Positions 20,800 through 63,280 of a stretch of DNA of 64,000 nucleotides are shown here, piece after piece (positions within the stretch are counted from its first letter, which is position 1; every line of letters starts with the position of its first letter). This stretch comes from Aplysia californica. Its lineage: Eukaryota > Mollusca > Gastropoda > Aplysiida > Aplysiidae. A program made the position numbers and the translations under genes. The stretch lies in NCBI RefSeq assembly GCF_000002075.1, contig NW_004797529.1, forward strand, positions 254,145 to 318,144, given 5' to 3'. The notes beneath the pieces are model-generated. The model was not told the DNA's origin, did no database searches, and saw only the letters and a list, made by a program, of their open reading frames with translations.

Positions 20800-21234
20800 A
20801 CTTGTATTATTGTGAATGTGAACTTGGAAAGGATTTCTCTTCATTTGTGAAAAAAACAATTGGGGGTTGCTCTTGTGTGAGTCTTCTTCTTTCTTCTTCT
20901 TGATCGCATCAATGCATCTGTGAGTAAGATGCTCGAAACGCACAAGTCTATGATCTTTCAAGTCCCCCCCCCCCTTTGCCCGGAAGGGATTTCTGAATCT
21001 TCAACTCACAGAATTAGTGTTTCACATGCAATCTTAACTCTAATAATATATATATGCAAAGCATCTAAGTGATAAAAATATCTGAATATTTTCTGTCAAA
21101 ACTATCCTTAGAACCAGAATTAAAGAAGGTAGAGATGATACAACAAAGTCAATGTTTTGGATGTAGAGCTGTATACAGTCAGGTACAGAAAACTCAAACA
21201 TGTTGAGATTCGGAACTTATAATATATAAGTTAT

Positions 21235-21290
21235 ATGACCTTATTGTGTTGCAAGTGCCGTAAAACTCTTACTAAAACTAAAACATTTTG
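21235..21290 (+). repeat. SINE 3'-tail fragment
   Basis: tgaccttattgtgttgcaag, tgccgtaaaactcttactaa, aactaaaac; nearly identical to the tail at 5745-5795. Confidence 0.75.
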
Positions 21291-22063
21291 GGGATTGACA
21301 AAAAATGTGTTTGACACATAATTCGGGTTTACCACAAAAAATTATGGAGATAATCAGATGGGGAATGGCAAATTGTATGAGCTATCCATAAATTCAAGTT
21401 ACATGTGCCCGACTGTACTTCAGATTCTGAGCATTGATACTTGAGTGTGTTGTGGTACCTCTAGAGGGGGCTACTCCTCACGCTGGCGAAGTGATTCTAC
21501 TTAGTATCCCAAAAGTATTAGTACTGCCATTTGTTTGCAGATAGTGATCTAAAATATTTCAGCTTTACTCCGCTTTTGACAAAATTTGAATGAATACCAA
21601 TGTGACACTTACAAATAAATGTAATTCTGACACAACTGGATTTAGTTTCTAAAAATTTTATAAGCAGGAAAAAACTGCTGGTCTCGTCTGTCCTGTTATA
21701 TCCGAGTTTGACTCTTTTTGGCAATGCTGTTAAATAACTTGAAACAAATAGATCTACAATGTAACCCATGGTATTCAAAGGAAGCTGTCCTGGGACTCCC
21801 ATTTTTTAAACCTAGTGCACACTGTACGTGGAGTACACTATGCTCTACTTAATTGTTCTGGGAGAAGGAATGGCTTGTAGAAGTAAATGAAATGAGATAC
21901 TTTTTAGAATCTATCAACAAACAGCAAAGAACAAAGCTAAAACTAAAACAATTTGTAAAAATAACTTGAAGCCATGCATAAGAGCTATCTTTTTATCATG
22001 TGGAGTAATTATTGAGGGTCATTCACATGGAACATACAAGTTGTTTCTTAGTGAGGCTATGAT

Positions 22064-22501
22064 GGGAGCTCTTGTGGTCTTGAGGTTACGGAGTTTGCCT
22101 CTCACTCAAAAGTACCAGGTTTGAAACCAGACAGCAACGGAAAATTCCCTTTCTTCTCCGTTCCGTTCCCCACTTTCTGTTTTCTGTTTTTATCTCCACT
22201 TTTGCGCTCCTGACTTTCTGCAGCTTTTCTACTGTTATTCCTTGGGTCCTTCTTACTGCTGTCTTGATATTAGGGTAGATAAGATCCAACACCTGGCCTT
22301 CTCAGATACAGGTGAAAAGTCTCAGAGCTCCCATGTGCTAGTTGCGCACGTTAAAGATCCCTTGGTGATCCGACATTGATAGAGTAGCCTTCAGCCGCCA
22401 CCTGGGCAAAATTCAAAATTAATTCCTTCCAAACTGAAAATGTTTAATGTGTCCCACGCACTCATATGACCTTATGCAGTTGCAAGCGCAGTAAAACATT
22501 T
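22064..22501 (+). repeat. tRNA-derived SINE, nearly complete
   Basis: The head gtggtcttgaggttacgga resembles a tRNA A box, and accaggtttgaaaccag (22114-22130) a B box (GGTTCGAATCC type). It is followed by a pyrimidine-rich body, then cacgttaaagatcccttgg and the tail gaccttatgcagttgcaagc. The block cacgttaaagatccc is one I associate with molluscan SINEs. A second long copy in reverse orientation is at 43888-44373. Confidence 0.78.
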
Positions 22502-23934
22502 GGATCTACAAAAATGGGGCTGTGATGAAGTTGAAGGGTCAGACCACATGTGAGTGTACTAACAAGCCTTTCATGAGTACACCTCTCTCCAGCCACATCA
22601 CTGAGCAACCCTGTCCTAGCCTTTATGAGTATGGCTGACACACAGCAGCTTGAGGTCCAAACCTGAATGAAAGATTTTCTTCTTCACACAGCAAGAGGAG
22701 GGAAAGAGGAGGCAAGCTCTCGCCATTCACTACAACCTATCCATTATCCTGTGTCGAAAATGTGCAAATCTCCAGCAAAAGCAAACATTACAATCTTCCA
22801 TTCCAGGTCACGAGTCCGAAATAAAGCTGGACATTTATCACAGTAAAGAAAACCAAAATGACAGAAATCCCAACAGCGACAGCCATTACATTTATTACAA
22901 TTCACTCTCAATCATTGCCATAATTTGGTTTGCCTCTTCATGGAAAATCAATATGTCCTCAGAGAAATTCGAGCCTGCAAACTGCAACTTGTGCGTCCAA
23001 CTTTTGCCATTTTCGTGAGTTCGCAAATTTTAACCTTTTTCGCAAAAGTTGGGAAAATAATAATTAAAATAACCTGTACTTTCTTCAACGACTAAAAATA
23101 AATATGCCAAGGGAGACAATTCGTACATGAAACGCGACTTCTTTGGGGTGCCCATTGCGGATGGGATCAGATTTATCGGTTTGTGCCACGATAGCCGCTT
23201 TGTGCCCTCAGTCTGGCTTGCAAACCGACCCGATCCCCCTATGGTCCTGTTTGGACCGAATCATCTTCTAGCTAGATCAAGATCTACAGTAAATCAAATG
23301 TAAACATGATCGTCTTATTAGGCCTACTTAGCTCGCGTTTCTTTCTGTAGCACCAGTAGATAGATCTAGATCTAGTATAAAAATTTGTAGAAGGGTAGAT
23401 CTAGACATGGATCGATTCATCATGAAAACTCCTAAACCACGCTGGTCACTCCTGGCCAACGTCAGCGAGAGTTTAAAGACCTGACGCATGTGTCGGGGGA
23501 CAAACTGTTTGGTTTTCCATGCAACCTCCATGCAGTTGTTTTTTTGTAGACATTCACATACTACCGATTTTGATCTAACAATACTCAAGTTGGTGACTTT
23601 GATTGCAATGAGCATACGCAATGTATTCCAATAATTCCATGAAATTTTTGTTAGCTATTTAAGCTATAGGGCCTATATGTCTTGCAACTTTTGCTAATTT
23701 TTTTGCAACTTTTGCTCTTTCCAAATACAACTTTCTCCGGGGACAGGTTGATAATGTTGCAGCGCAACAAACATCACAGAAGATGCCAGTATGAAACAAA
23801 GAGTTCACCTACATTGTTCAAACAAGATGTTTGTTTGCCTTCCTCTAAACAAAAAAACTAGATACCTGGCCTTGTTCATTCAACAAATCTGACGAAAACA
23901 TAACATGTTCACGAAATGTTGAAAAAAATAAGTC

Positions 23935-23940
23935 TTTATT
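23935..23940 (-). promoter_or_regulatory. candidate polyadenylation signal of slo
   Basis: TTTATT on the + strand reads AATAAA on the - strand. It lies where the minus-strand T bias begins and would end a slo 3' UTR of about 7.8 kb starting at the stop at 31734. Nearer signals may also be used. Confidence 0.4.
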
Positions 23941-26900
23941 TTGCTCACTTGAAAAAAAGAGAAGTCAATGAATCACATCTAATAGCATTTTATTATGAAG
24001 AAGGACAGGGCAGGAGAAAAAAAATACATGTGATAATCATGTTCAGTTCCTTGAGCTTGGATTGGAAAGGGAAAATGGGGTAAAAAAAAATTTAACTAAG
24101 TGATCTCACAATGCAACACTCTTAACAAGAAGACGAAAGGTTATAAATTATTTGTTCAAAAAAATCAAATACCCAACTAAAATAAATACAAATATCCCCT
24201 TTTAACAAGAACAAAATCAGCCCTCCCCCTCACAAATATAGTTGAATGAAATTTAAAAAGGACGAAAAGAATCCAAACACTTCTATTTTCTCCAAATCTT
24301 GTGAGCTCAGTCAGAGTCAACACAAGTGCACACCTACCTTTTTCTCTTTTCAGCCTAGTAGTAGCCTACTTATATATGTGATCAATAACTTGATTTTAAT
24401 TCCAATATTTTCTCACAAATGACAAATCATTAAATTTCAATAGCGAATAAAAATTGGTGGCAGTCGCTTGTAACTTTTGCTATTTAGGGATTTCATTAAC
24501 CAAGTTCTCATATGAGGTGAGTGTTGCATAAAAGCATTGACCAAGTGCTGGAGACAAATGCTGCTGGAATAATACAAAAAATGTCCTTGCCATCAAGAGA
24601 CACTGGTCAATTAATTTCAGAATTCAAATGTAATTTTTTAAAAATTCCTGTGATCACGCCTAACACTCCCAGTAAACAACCAAGAATAAGTAGGCCAACA
24701 GTGAATCAAACACTGTGCAGAACATGCATGTACCATTGGAAAACTAGCCAAGAAATAAGGAGTAGTAAAGAATTTCCTCCCATATATAAAGATGTTTTGT
24801 ACATATCACAGTTGAAGGTCAAGAGGAGAACAGAAAAGGAAACTATGTACATTTGCACCGAGTCATCAACCCATTCCCTACCATCATCCAAAAAAAGTTA
24901 AGTTTTTCTTGAGAAAAAATTTATTAAAATAATCTTTTATTTCCAAGTCATCTTTTCAACATGACCAGACTGTCAAGTCTAACACAATGAATAGATTAAG
25001 GTTTCTTCCAGCTGCTCTTCTAAAAAAAGCAGAAACAATAAATATATATGGAAGTGATTTTATTATTCTGGGAGTTGAATTTTCAAAGAAATGGAAAGCT
25101 GCTAGTGACTTATCGGGAAGTCGAGCCATAGAAAGCAGCCTGGTAGGGAATGAGTCGGATGATGTGGGGAGAAAACATGAATTGGGAAATAATTCCTAGA
25201 CAGTGTGACAATGGGACAGGTAGAGGCCTACACTCTCCGCAACAAGGAGATAATAAAAAAAAGATACATGGGAAGATGCTAAATAATCTTGTGCATTATA
25301 ATGAATTCTTCACCCTTTTCAGAAACACTACAAGCTGTAGTGGTACAAAATATCAATATCATTGAGTACATTGAGATTCTAGGCGTTAACAACCTGACAT
25401 GTCGCATCTGTACAAAATTTGTGGTTTTCTAATGGCATGACAACACCATCTCAAATGTGCACACACTATAGAACACACACATCCACTCACAGACAAACAG
25501 GCATGCCCACACCATGGATCAAATGTAAATATTTTCTCTTTACCATAAATCCCATACTGAAAACCTTGACTAGCTCGGGAATTGCCAGAAAAAAGGTCTC
25601 CAGAAAAGCGATGACTAGAGTTGCAAGTAACAAGCTCTAGAGTCATTCAGAGCAGAACATGTTCCTGTTTCTTTTAAGAAAAGAAAAAAAGAAAATACGG
25701 CAGCATAAGTAATACTCAACCTGACGAGCAAAAATCCTTCTTCTATTTGTGCACCTTCCATTTTTCAAAGGAGCTATTTTTCACAAGCAATATTAATAAA
25801 CAGAAGCAACTCGCTGCGAAATTTCCATCGCTCAGTCCAGACGCTCAATCCATTAAGAGTCCTGACAGCTTAGCCTTGCATTCATGCTGTACAGGCATTG
25901 TCAAGACAGAGACATTGCTCATACAACATTTCTCCATCATTAGTACACAATGCAGTTCACACATAAATCATAAACTGAAAAACAGTAGCCCCGCTGACTC
26001 CTGTGATCTGATAATGGTAATCCACCGACCTCAGCAACAAGCACAAGCACAAATGGTTCAGTTTGCTTCACAATCTGCAAGATAACTCATCAAAGGCTTG
26101 GAAAAAGGTGATAGGGAGGGGATCATTAAACGGTAAAAAAAAGTTTGTGAAACTGAACCACAATACTTGGGGGGGGGGGGGGAGAGACAAACAACTCACA
26201 TGACAAATGCAAATATTAATACTACTATAAGATCTGCACCATACAGTATACGTTGTACATTTAATAGAGTTGTGGAATCTGGAGGATGTAAATGTAAGAA
26301 TAAGACAATAGAAATCTCAGTCCCCAGTTTGACACCTGGACTTTTCTTTCCTTGCTGATAAAAATGTCACTTCACCATCTTACCAATGATCAGGCTCTTA
26401 TATTAAAAAACAAAACCTCATTTGATTTAATTCATTCTTTTACCCACAAAGTTTGCATATACAGACCACAATGTATCAATCATCAATTCATAGATTGGGT
26501 TTTTTTTTCTTTCTATTTTATCGACATTCTCCAGTTTGATTTTATGAGACAGATGTTTGATTGAGGAGAGGCATGGTACAAACGAACAGCTTCTGTTATC
26601 AGATGATTTGCTTTTGATCATTCCAATGCAGGTAGAATTGCTGGTAGGAAAGAAAAGCAAAACCAGTATTCTCTGTAACATCAGACAATTGATTGAGATT
26701 AACTCACTTGTCAAAGCAAAATGTTATTTAAAAAAAAAGGGGGGGGGGCAGGAGGGGGTGTGAACTCAGAACAGGAAACAGTGACAGTCTTTGTTCTATT
26801 TTATCATTCTTTCAAGTTCATTTGTGCAGTCATGGCAAAATATGAAAACATGTTTTGGCAATGTGATCTTACAGAAGACAATGACAAGATGCTACAAACT

Positions 26901-29900
26901 TTAAGAAACTTTTTTCTTCATAGCACTAAAAAATTCTGTTAAAATCAATGACAACAAACAAACCCAAAACAGGGCCACAAGCAACGTTCATTGAGCTGGA
27001 GTTTACAGCATTTTTTGCAAAAGAAAAGTCACCTAATGCAAACCATAAGGATCCTGTCTTTTCAATCTTTTCTATTAGAAGGAACTTTCTTTGTCTCACC
27101 TTACACTGTAAACTGGCTGCAATATGATTTAACTTTGGCCACCAGGGAAGCATGCAGCATTCAGAAAGTTCTACCCAGATTATCTGTGATCAGAATCAGA
27201 TAAAAATAGTCCAGCACAGAAAAAAAATAAAATAAAGGTCTTTAGGATAAGACATAATGTTGGGCCGTCACATGACACACTCACTCTATAAACTCAATAG
27301 ATCTACAAGTAACAGGACAATCAGAGACATTTGGTAACAAAAAGAGACCCCAGGTAAGGGTTACAACAGGACAATTCACTTGAGCAAACAAATCTTACTT
27401 TATGGTCTGAGGCTGATAGACAAAACTGTTGGGTAAACAGTTTTTAAAAACTGCAGCAGCGGTCAAAAAAGGGACTTAAGAATTTGATAATGTATCTTCA
27501 TAAATGCTAGAAGCTGAGCACAGGACGGCAAAGCTGAACTATACAGGATATTTATAGCAGAATGGGACCAGATCATTATCAGGGGTTTATAAAACTGCAC
27601 TCATCAGTTTATATCCACAGTTATGTTTCCATAAGAGACGGAAAATGGTTATATGGTTACTGCTCTGACCTGACATTGTACAACATTTTCTCAGAAAAAA
27701 GTGGAGGAAGCAGAGATCACAACTTCTGCCTGCTCCAGCTATAAGATAAGCCAGCAAGGGTGGAGCCAGGCAGAACAATCCCTCTCACTAACCTTCATCC
27801 CTTACAGATCATTACACGAACAGGAAAAGGATAAACAATTGAAGTTCAATGTGTAGTTTCAAAAGTATCCGATTTATCATTTGAAGCAGTTTTGACAATG
27901 GAGGTTTGTGGAGACAAAACAAGAAGAGAGCACAAAAGTGGGGGAGCAGTCGATATAAAGCAAACGTAACATTTGTAAGAATTGTTTGTAGCTGGACCTA
28001 TCTCAACTCAACACTATGCCCTATATCTGGCTCATTCAACATCACTTCACCACCAATAACACAGCTTGCCGAGTGGCAGTCTGCAGCAAATCCATACACA
28101 AAGGCAACACCAGCCATCACTCCCAACTCCTAGCTTATATCAACAATTTTCAGTAATTCAAACACAGTTTTTCATCATTTTGTACACGATAGCACCATTT
28201 TCTTCATTTTTGCCTTTCATTCATTCAAAAAAAAAAATCTCCACGTCACGACCTTTTTTCCCAAACATAACCCCTCTTATGTCAATAAGCCTCACCCAAC
28301 CATTCAATCCAATACTACATCCATACGTTCACCCACCCAAGCTTCTCTCATTCCAATAATAGAGAATCTTTTAGCCATCAGATATTATATAAACACAACT
28401 CTCAATGCACAAAGACGAGAAGATAGTTCAGCTGCTGGCTATATATCTCTGACATCACATGTAGTAGGAAAACAACAGAATCAGGTAAACCTAGTATGTA
28501 ATGGAAAAAAATTGGGAGAGGATGAACCTTCAGATAATCGCTCAGTACAGTAGCACAAAATTATGGGACATATATTACAAAAACATGAAATTTGGAGGAG
28601 CAGGCGAAAGTGGAATCGCAAAAGTCAAGGACAAAACACAAAGGAAAAATAACCAGTTGTTTTTACAAAAAAACTGATGTTATCTATCTACAAGCAAGCG
28701 TTTCATTATGGAAAAGTAACTTGATAAATATTACTATATAAAGAATCTAAATCTTTTATACAAAAATGTTTCAACAAAAATGTACTTGTTTTGATCTAAA
28801 TAATTTCAGTACACTAATGAAAGTGTCCCACAAATATGACAAAAGGAGCAAAGGGGCTAAGGTCAGTACAGGAGCTGGAACCTTCCAACACAGATAGACT
28901 GGACACATGGTCCTTGAAGTGAAGGGACATCAAAGTGTTAATAAGGAATATGCCTCGAGGCCTCAGCCTCAAGACAACAATGTAGTAGGTCCACAAATCT
29001 GAAACTAACATTAATGAAAAACGACAAGATACAATTCAGGATGAGCTTCTAAAGCGAAAGTCTAGATAAAAAAGGAATTTGTACTTCACTGTCTCTGCAC
29101 AACACTCAAAGAAAAAGGTGAAATTTGCGATCAAATTGTGATCATATGCAGGGGGGCATACAATAAGACAGTATAACACTACAGAAGATTCAAGACCGCC
29201 CTCCGTAAGAGAGAAATAGTTACATGTTCTGAAGCGTCTAATGAAATAAGACAACAGAGAACTATCACACAGACCACTGAACTCAAAAAAGGGGGGAGAC
29301 TGAATCAGCTGAAATTATAGATCAGAAATAGACAACGCTTATCACTCATCTTTCATGTACAAATGTCAACATATCGGTCCTCAACCAACAGTAGCTTCAC
29401 CAGTACCAATACAAAATATGCAACCCATCAACAATCATCAAGAAAGGTACATGCACTGTTTTCCAAAAGCAATTTTCAATACACACAAAGGAAAAGAGCA
29501 ATGTTAAGACAAGGGTTTCCCAGTAGAATTTTAAAGTGAAATTCAGATATTTTGGTTTTGTGAAAGTAAGAAAACGGATCTTAACAACAATTCTCTGAAG
29601 ACCTTAGCTAACAGTGGTTTCCAAAAAAGAGGTTAATACAGCTTATTTGTTTTTTTGATAAAACATAATAAGTCATCATGAGCACACAAGTAACCCAGCT
29701 CCTACTGGTTTAATATATGTAGCACAGACAGAGAGAACCTACAAATGTTCAGTTAGCAATTGCGAACATATGTGTGGTTATATTTTCACACTAAAACACC
29801 ATGTAGTCCACTGAAACATATTCACGATGTCTTGCTGGCAACCTCATGAGGCATCGGGAGACTACAAATCCTAAAAGTGTGGAGAACAAATATTCACAAA

Positions 29901-29984
29901 AACACGAGGTCAGGTCTGTAGGTAGTGGCAGATTTATTCAGCACTTTTTCAGAGCCAGCTGTTGTTGTAGTAAAAGACAAGTCA

Positions 29985-30100
29985 ACGTGTCCCTGCCTTT
30001 CTTCAGAAGAAGTAGATTAGGACAACAGTAACACTGAAAAGAAATAAAAGAGACAGACCACACAATAGTACCCACAAGGCACCTGTGGGGTGCTTGAGAT
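29985..30100 (-). repeat. SINE-like fragment
   Basis: On the - strand, tgtgtggtctgtctctttta and tgttgtcctaat match the 31590-31680 fragment and resemble the 5.6-kb SINE body. Confidence 0.45.
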
Positions 30101-31589
30101 GAACTCCATGTAGGTCCCAGTCAGGCAGCTCCAGTTCCTCGGCGTATGAAAAGCTTTTTTGTGAATCAAGTTTTCTTACAGTGACAAAAAGATTTAGTAC
30201 TTGGATGGCTGGTACCTGACGAGACTCAACCCACCATCAGTCAGCATGACAACTGACTCATCCAGTCAGAAACAGAAAAAAATACTGAAATAGCACACTC
30301 AAACGAAAGAGGAGCAGACCACATGATCTGAGCAGCAATCAGTCACCTACACTCAAATGACAGACAGAGAGCACAGACTGACAGGGAACTGAAAGACCAA
30401 AAGAAAAAGGAGTATCATTCCAACACTTTCTTCTTGAGGATGTGAATAGTAACATGTCTCACAAGAAGAAGAACAATATGATAATAATAAATCATAATTT
30501 ATTTTAAAAACGATAAAAGACATTCGGCTTCCATCAGAGTAAAATATCTGTAAGGTACCAAACCACAACCCCAGAGATAAAAAGTGTAAGTGGTATCATA
30601 TCTATAGGGACTGTATAACACAGGGCCTGTGCAATACCAAGATTTATCTCCAGATACAACAATGTATGGATTAAAAAATATATACCACAACTTCCACAAA
30701 CAAGTAGCCACCATACTTTTCTAATCAAAAGAGAGGAAATGATTCAACTCATTCCATTAATGCTATGAACCAGACATTTACAAATCATGGAACAAGCTTA
30801 CAAAGCCATTTACTCAGTTATATTTTTCAACAACATCCCTCTTACACATACAGATTATGTATACTTCGTCCAAGAGGACACAAAGAGATTCTACACTCAA
30901 AATAACAGAATGTTCCACGATTGTAAAAATGCATAAATCCACAGCTGCACAGCATACATCAGTACATATCATCAGAACTTCATTTTTATTTTCTATCTAA
31001 CTGGTGCAACTTTCTGACTTTTACACAGCATAATAAAAAAGGCTGCCCATATTTACTAACATTGGCAGGTAAACATTCACCCTAAAAGTTGTTCATTTTT
31101 GCTGGTATGAAATACAGACTTTCTCATTCAATGCCAACGCTGGCTTTCAATCATTGTGGGTTTCATTATTGGCCATATGAGTTAAGGCGAGAGTTTTTGG
31201 TGGCATCAGTGATAAGATGTTTTTCTTTTACAGTAGACATTTAAAAGTCTTCACCATAGTAAAGAGACAAAGGAAAAAAATTTATATTTATATGGTCCAT
31301 ATGGCTCAGATTGCAATTTTCTGGGCACTGAACAGGACTGAATTTTGTACATTGGCAAATAAGCAATTCTAGGGTAAATGCTAACTGCCAATATTATCAA
31401 ATAAAGACTTTGTTAAAAACAACCGTCATCAAAATGGCAGATATGAATGTACACAATGTATCATGATCACTGTACAATGCATGATGGATGAGGGCTTCGT
31501 CTCTGATGAAAGGGATACATACAGAAAGGGCCAGTTGATTTGTTCATAGCAGTCAGTTTGCACAAAACTGGCCGCTGTTTACCACAAAC

Positions 31590-31680
31590 AGAATAGGACA
31601 ATGGAAACACTAAAATGAAGTACAAGTAGCAGACCACACCGGAGTGTCCAGCAACCACCCACGCAAAACAGGGCAAAGTG
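31590..31680 (-). repeat. SINE-like fragment next to the slo stop
   Basis: On the - strand, gtgggtggttgctggacact, ccggtgtggtctgctacttg matches the start of the 5.6-kb and 34.0-kb copies. It lies about 50 bp after the slo stop, so it may be within the 3' UTR. Confidence 0.55.
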
Positions 31681-31733
31681 AAAGGGGAATCTACAAAAGG
31701 TTCATGTCCTCCTGAAGCTATAGGCTACAGCGG

Positions 31734-61089
<29,356 letters not shown>

Positions 61090-61190
61090 CTGCAGGCAGG
61101 ACAAGAACAATAGGAGGAATATACAGAGAGGAAAATGTGTTAGTTTCTGTGGCAGGCAACAAACATGTCATTCGGTACATATGCAAGAGT

Positions 61191-61330
61191 GCGTGCGTGT
61201 GTTTGTGTTTGTGTGTGAGTGTGAGAGTGAGTTGCTGTGTGTGACAGAGTAAACATGTGTGTGTGTGTGTGTGTGTGTGAGTGTGTGTGTGTGTGTGTGA
61301 GCGTGTGTGTGCGTGCAGGTATGTGAGAGA
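61191..61330. repeat. (GT)n microsatellite, interrupted
   Basis: GT repeats with gag and gcg interruptions, about 100 bp right of the 61.0-kb slo exon. Confidence 0.95.
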
Positions 61331-62202
61331 GTTAAGGAGTGTGTTTGTGTGCATAGGAGAGAAAAATCTAGATGGAGAAGGGGGTGGGGGGGGCTTGGGA
61401 CATTCAGACTTTGACCACATTGACAGAAAGACAGCAACAGATATAATGAAAAAGAAAGAGATTTAGATAGTATTCAAATGGGTGCATATACATGTGTGCG
61501 TAAGTTTGAGTGTGTATGCATGCATTATTACTCTTTTGAGCAGGGACAAAGGATTCCAAATGTATGTGTATGAAGAACAGGTGTCTCTGTATATGTGAAG
61601 TGTGCCTATGGATAAGCTTGTGCATCAAAAGAGCATGGATGAGTGTGCTACTGTATGCATGCCTGACACATAATTGGGTGCGTTCCTGCACATTTTTCTG
61701 TAAATGTCAGAGAGTACCTTTGTATGAACACTAAAAGACGTATGCAGAGCATTCTTTATCACATAAAAGATAACAAAACGTATTAAAACAGGTCAAAGAT
61801 CTAACAAAGTCACACCACACTCATTCAAACATATGAACTCTTTAAGTTTCGTAATTGTGGCTCAAAATAAATAAGGACTTTAGACCTCCAGCATACACTT
61901 TGAATCACCATTGCTCTTGCGAACATTAAAGCATGGAATGTCAAGGAAAGGATTCAGTGGCCTGGAATGAATCTGACCCCACCTAGACTGAAACAAAGGA
62001 GGTGCGCAAATGAAATTGGCCAGATAATACTCAAAACTCTAAGGAGGCTCAATCTTTACAAGGATCTATGGGACAGCCCACTCAGGGAAGAATAATAAAT
62101 CTTTGGCTGGTGACAGTGTTGAAGTGCTGGCTATCTATAATAAGAATGATTTATTAAAATGACCTCTCATATGGAGTGTAGTAAATGAGAACCAGTCTTT
62201 CT

Positions 62203-62203
<1 letters not shown>

Positions 62204-62261
<58 letters not shown>

Positions 62262-62272
62262 CGTGTGCGTGA
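62204..62272. repeat. (GT)n/(GC)n microsatellite
   Basis: GT run followed by gcgcgcgcgc. It merges into the left end of the longer MITE relative. Confidence 0.95.
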
Positions 62273-63280
62273 AATCAGGTGTGCATTAAATTTTGGGAAT
62301 ATAGAGTAATTGGTAATATCTAGAAGCTTGTTCATTTGTCTTGGTTTTGGTGAAAAAAATGAGTGTACGTCTAGAGAAAAGTCGCCCCAGACTTTTCAAG
62401 CTACAGGCTGATAATGACAAAAATCACTTTTTTGACCAAAATGTGTTTCCATTTTAAAAAAAGATAGATCCTCCATTTTTGTACAATGTACTCAAAGGGT
62501 TTCAATTGATTTGACTTCTAAATATTGTATTTTTAAAATTATTTTGAGGGTAGGTATAATAAAAAACAAATAATGGAAACTGTTTTTATAAGGTGTTAAA
62601 AATCTATTCTTGAAGCCCTGTTATATTTTACCAGTGAATTCCATTCATGATATAGATGTCAACTGGGTGCCAAATTGGACATGAATTTTCCATGAATAAA
62701 TACATTTTTAAAAATCGTTATTTTTAACTTTGTATGTGAATGTGTTCTCACGTTTGTTAAACTTAAAAGCTCATTTTCTTAAAATTCTATCTTTATACCC
62801 TACCTCGCAAAATGTGCAATATCTCAAAAACTACTTGAGATATCTAAAAAAAATTAAAGACCCCTGTGTTCAGCATTGAATTTCCTAAACGATAAAACCC
62901 TTAACTCAAAATTTTCAAAATCCGACTTTTGGTACCTTTCTTTAGGCACCAAATACTTATTTATCTGAAATAAAATTTGAGATATTCGCAAATCAAGGAG
63001 GGGATGGTAAGCCTGGTGTCAGGCAAAATAATTAGCAAGAAAATGGCCATCAAAGTTTGGTAACAAGGTCCTTGGAAACTGCAAAGTTACATATTTGGTA
63101 CCTTTAATCAACATTTTTCAATAAAATCTACACAGAAATGTGTTTCTAAATATATGAACAGAAAAGGAATTGAGCAACACATAAAAGTAGACAAAAATTG
63201 CCCAACTGGTGGTAATACGTTGTTTTCTTTGATTTCATAATTTTAAATAGTCCCTGATTTCATCATGATGCCTTACACTG
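62250..63280. mobile_element. longer, diverged relative of the 434-bp MITE
   Basis: From gtgcgtgaaatcagg (left, partly merged with a GT microsatellite) to cctgatttcatcatgatgcc (right), the order of matching blocks is the same as in 1716-2149, with about 600 extra internal bases. The terminal inverted repeats have decayed. No transposase frame is recognisable, so it is also non-autonomous. Boundaries are approximate. Confidence 0.7.

Larger units (their letters stand above)
8463..20830 (+). other. probable long 3' UTR of TMEM184, T-rich, no coding exon seen
   Basis: About 12 kb after the stop has no exon-like coding block. It is persistently T-rich on the + strand, as are the introns of this gene. 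AATAAA signals occur at 8615, 9807, 15148 and 20794. The first two could end a short or medium transcript; the last sits just before the strand bias fades. The stretch also holds a GA-rich patch (8819-8852), a TTAA-flanked MITE (17102-17347) and an AC microsatellite (19141-19440). Treating the whole span as UTR is an inference. Confidence 0.5.
20831..23930. other. intergenic region between convergent genes
   Basis: No coding exon is recognisable. The region holds a SINE 3'-tail fragment (21235-21290), a nearly complete tRNA-derived SINE (22064-22501) and unrecognised unique sequence. Short motifs resembling gcaacttttgc recur at about 22.99, 23.05, 23.69 and 23.71 kb. Confidence 0.6.
23931..31733 (-). 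other. probable 3' UTR of slo, no coding exon seen
   Basis: After the slo stop at 31734-31736 (read leftwards) no coding exon is recognisable on either strand. The + strand is A-rich, so the transcript would be T-rich, the mirror image of 8.5-20.8 kb. It contains a G run at about 26170, SINE-like fragments near 29.99-30.10 and 31.59-31.68 kb, and otherwise unique AT-rich sequence. The 126-codon open frame at 24521-24901 on the + strand has no recognisable domain. Confidence 0.5.

Noticed and set aside
22960-24490. Recurring gcaacttttgc-like motifs suggesting an element
   Set aside because: Motifs are short, AT-rich and unevenly spaced; no inverted ends or coding frame could be found.
24521-24901. 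126-codon open frame, + strand
   Set aside because: A-rich composition, no domain or splice context, and it lies in the presumed 3' UTR of slo on the opposite strand.
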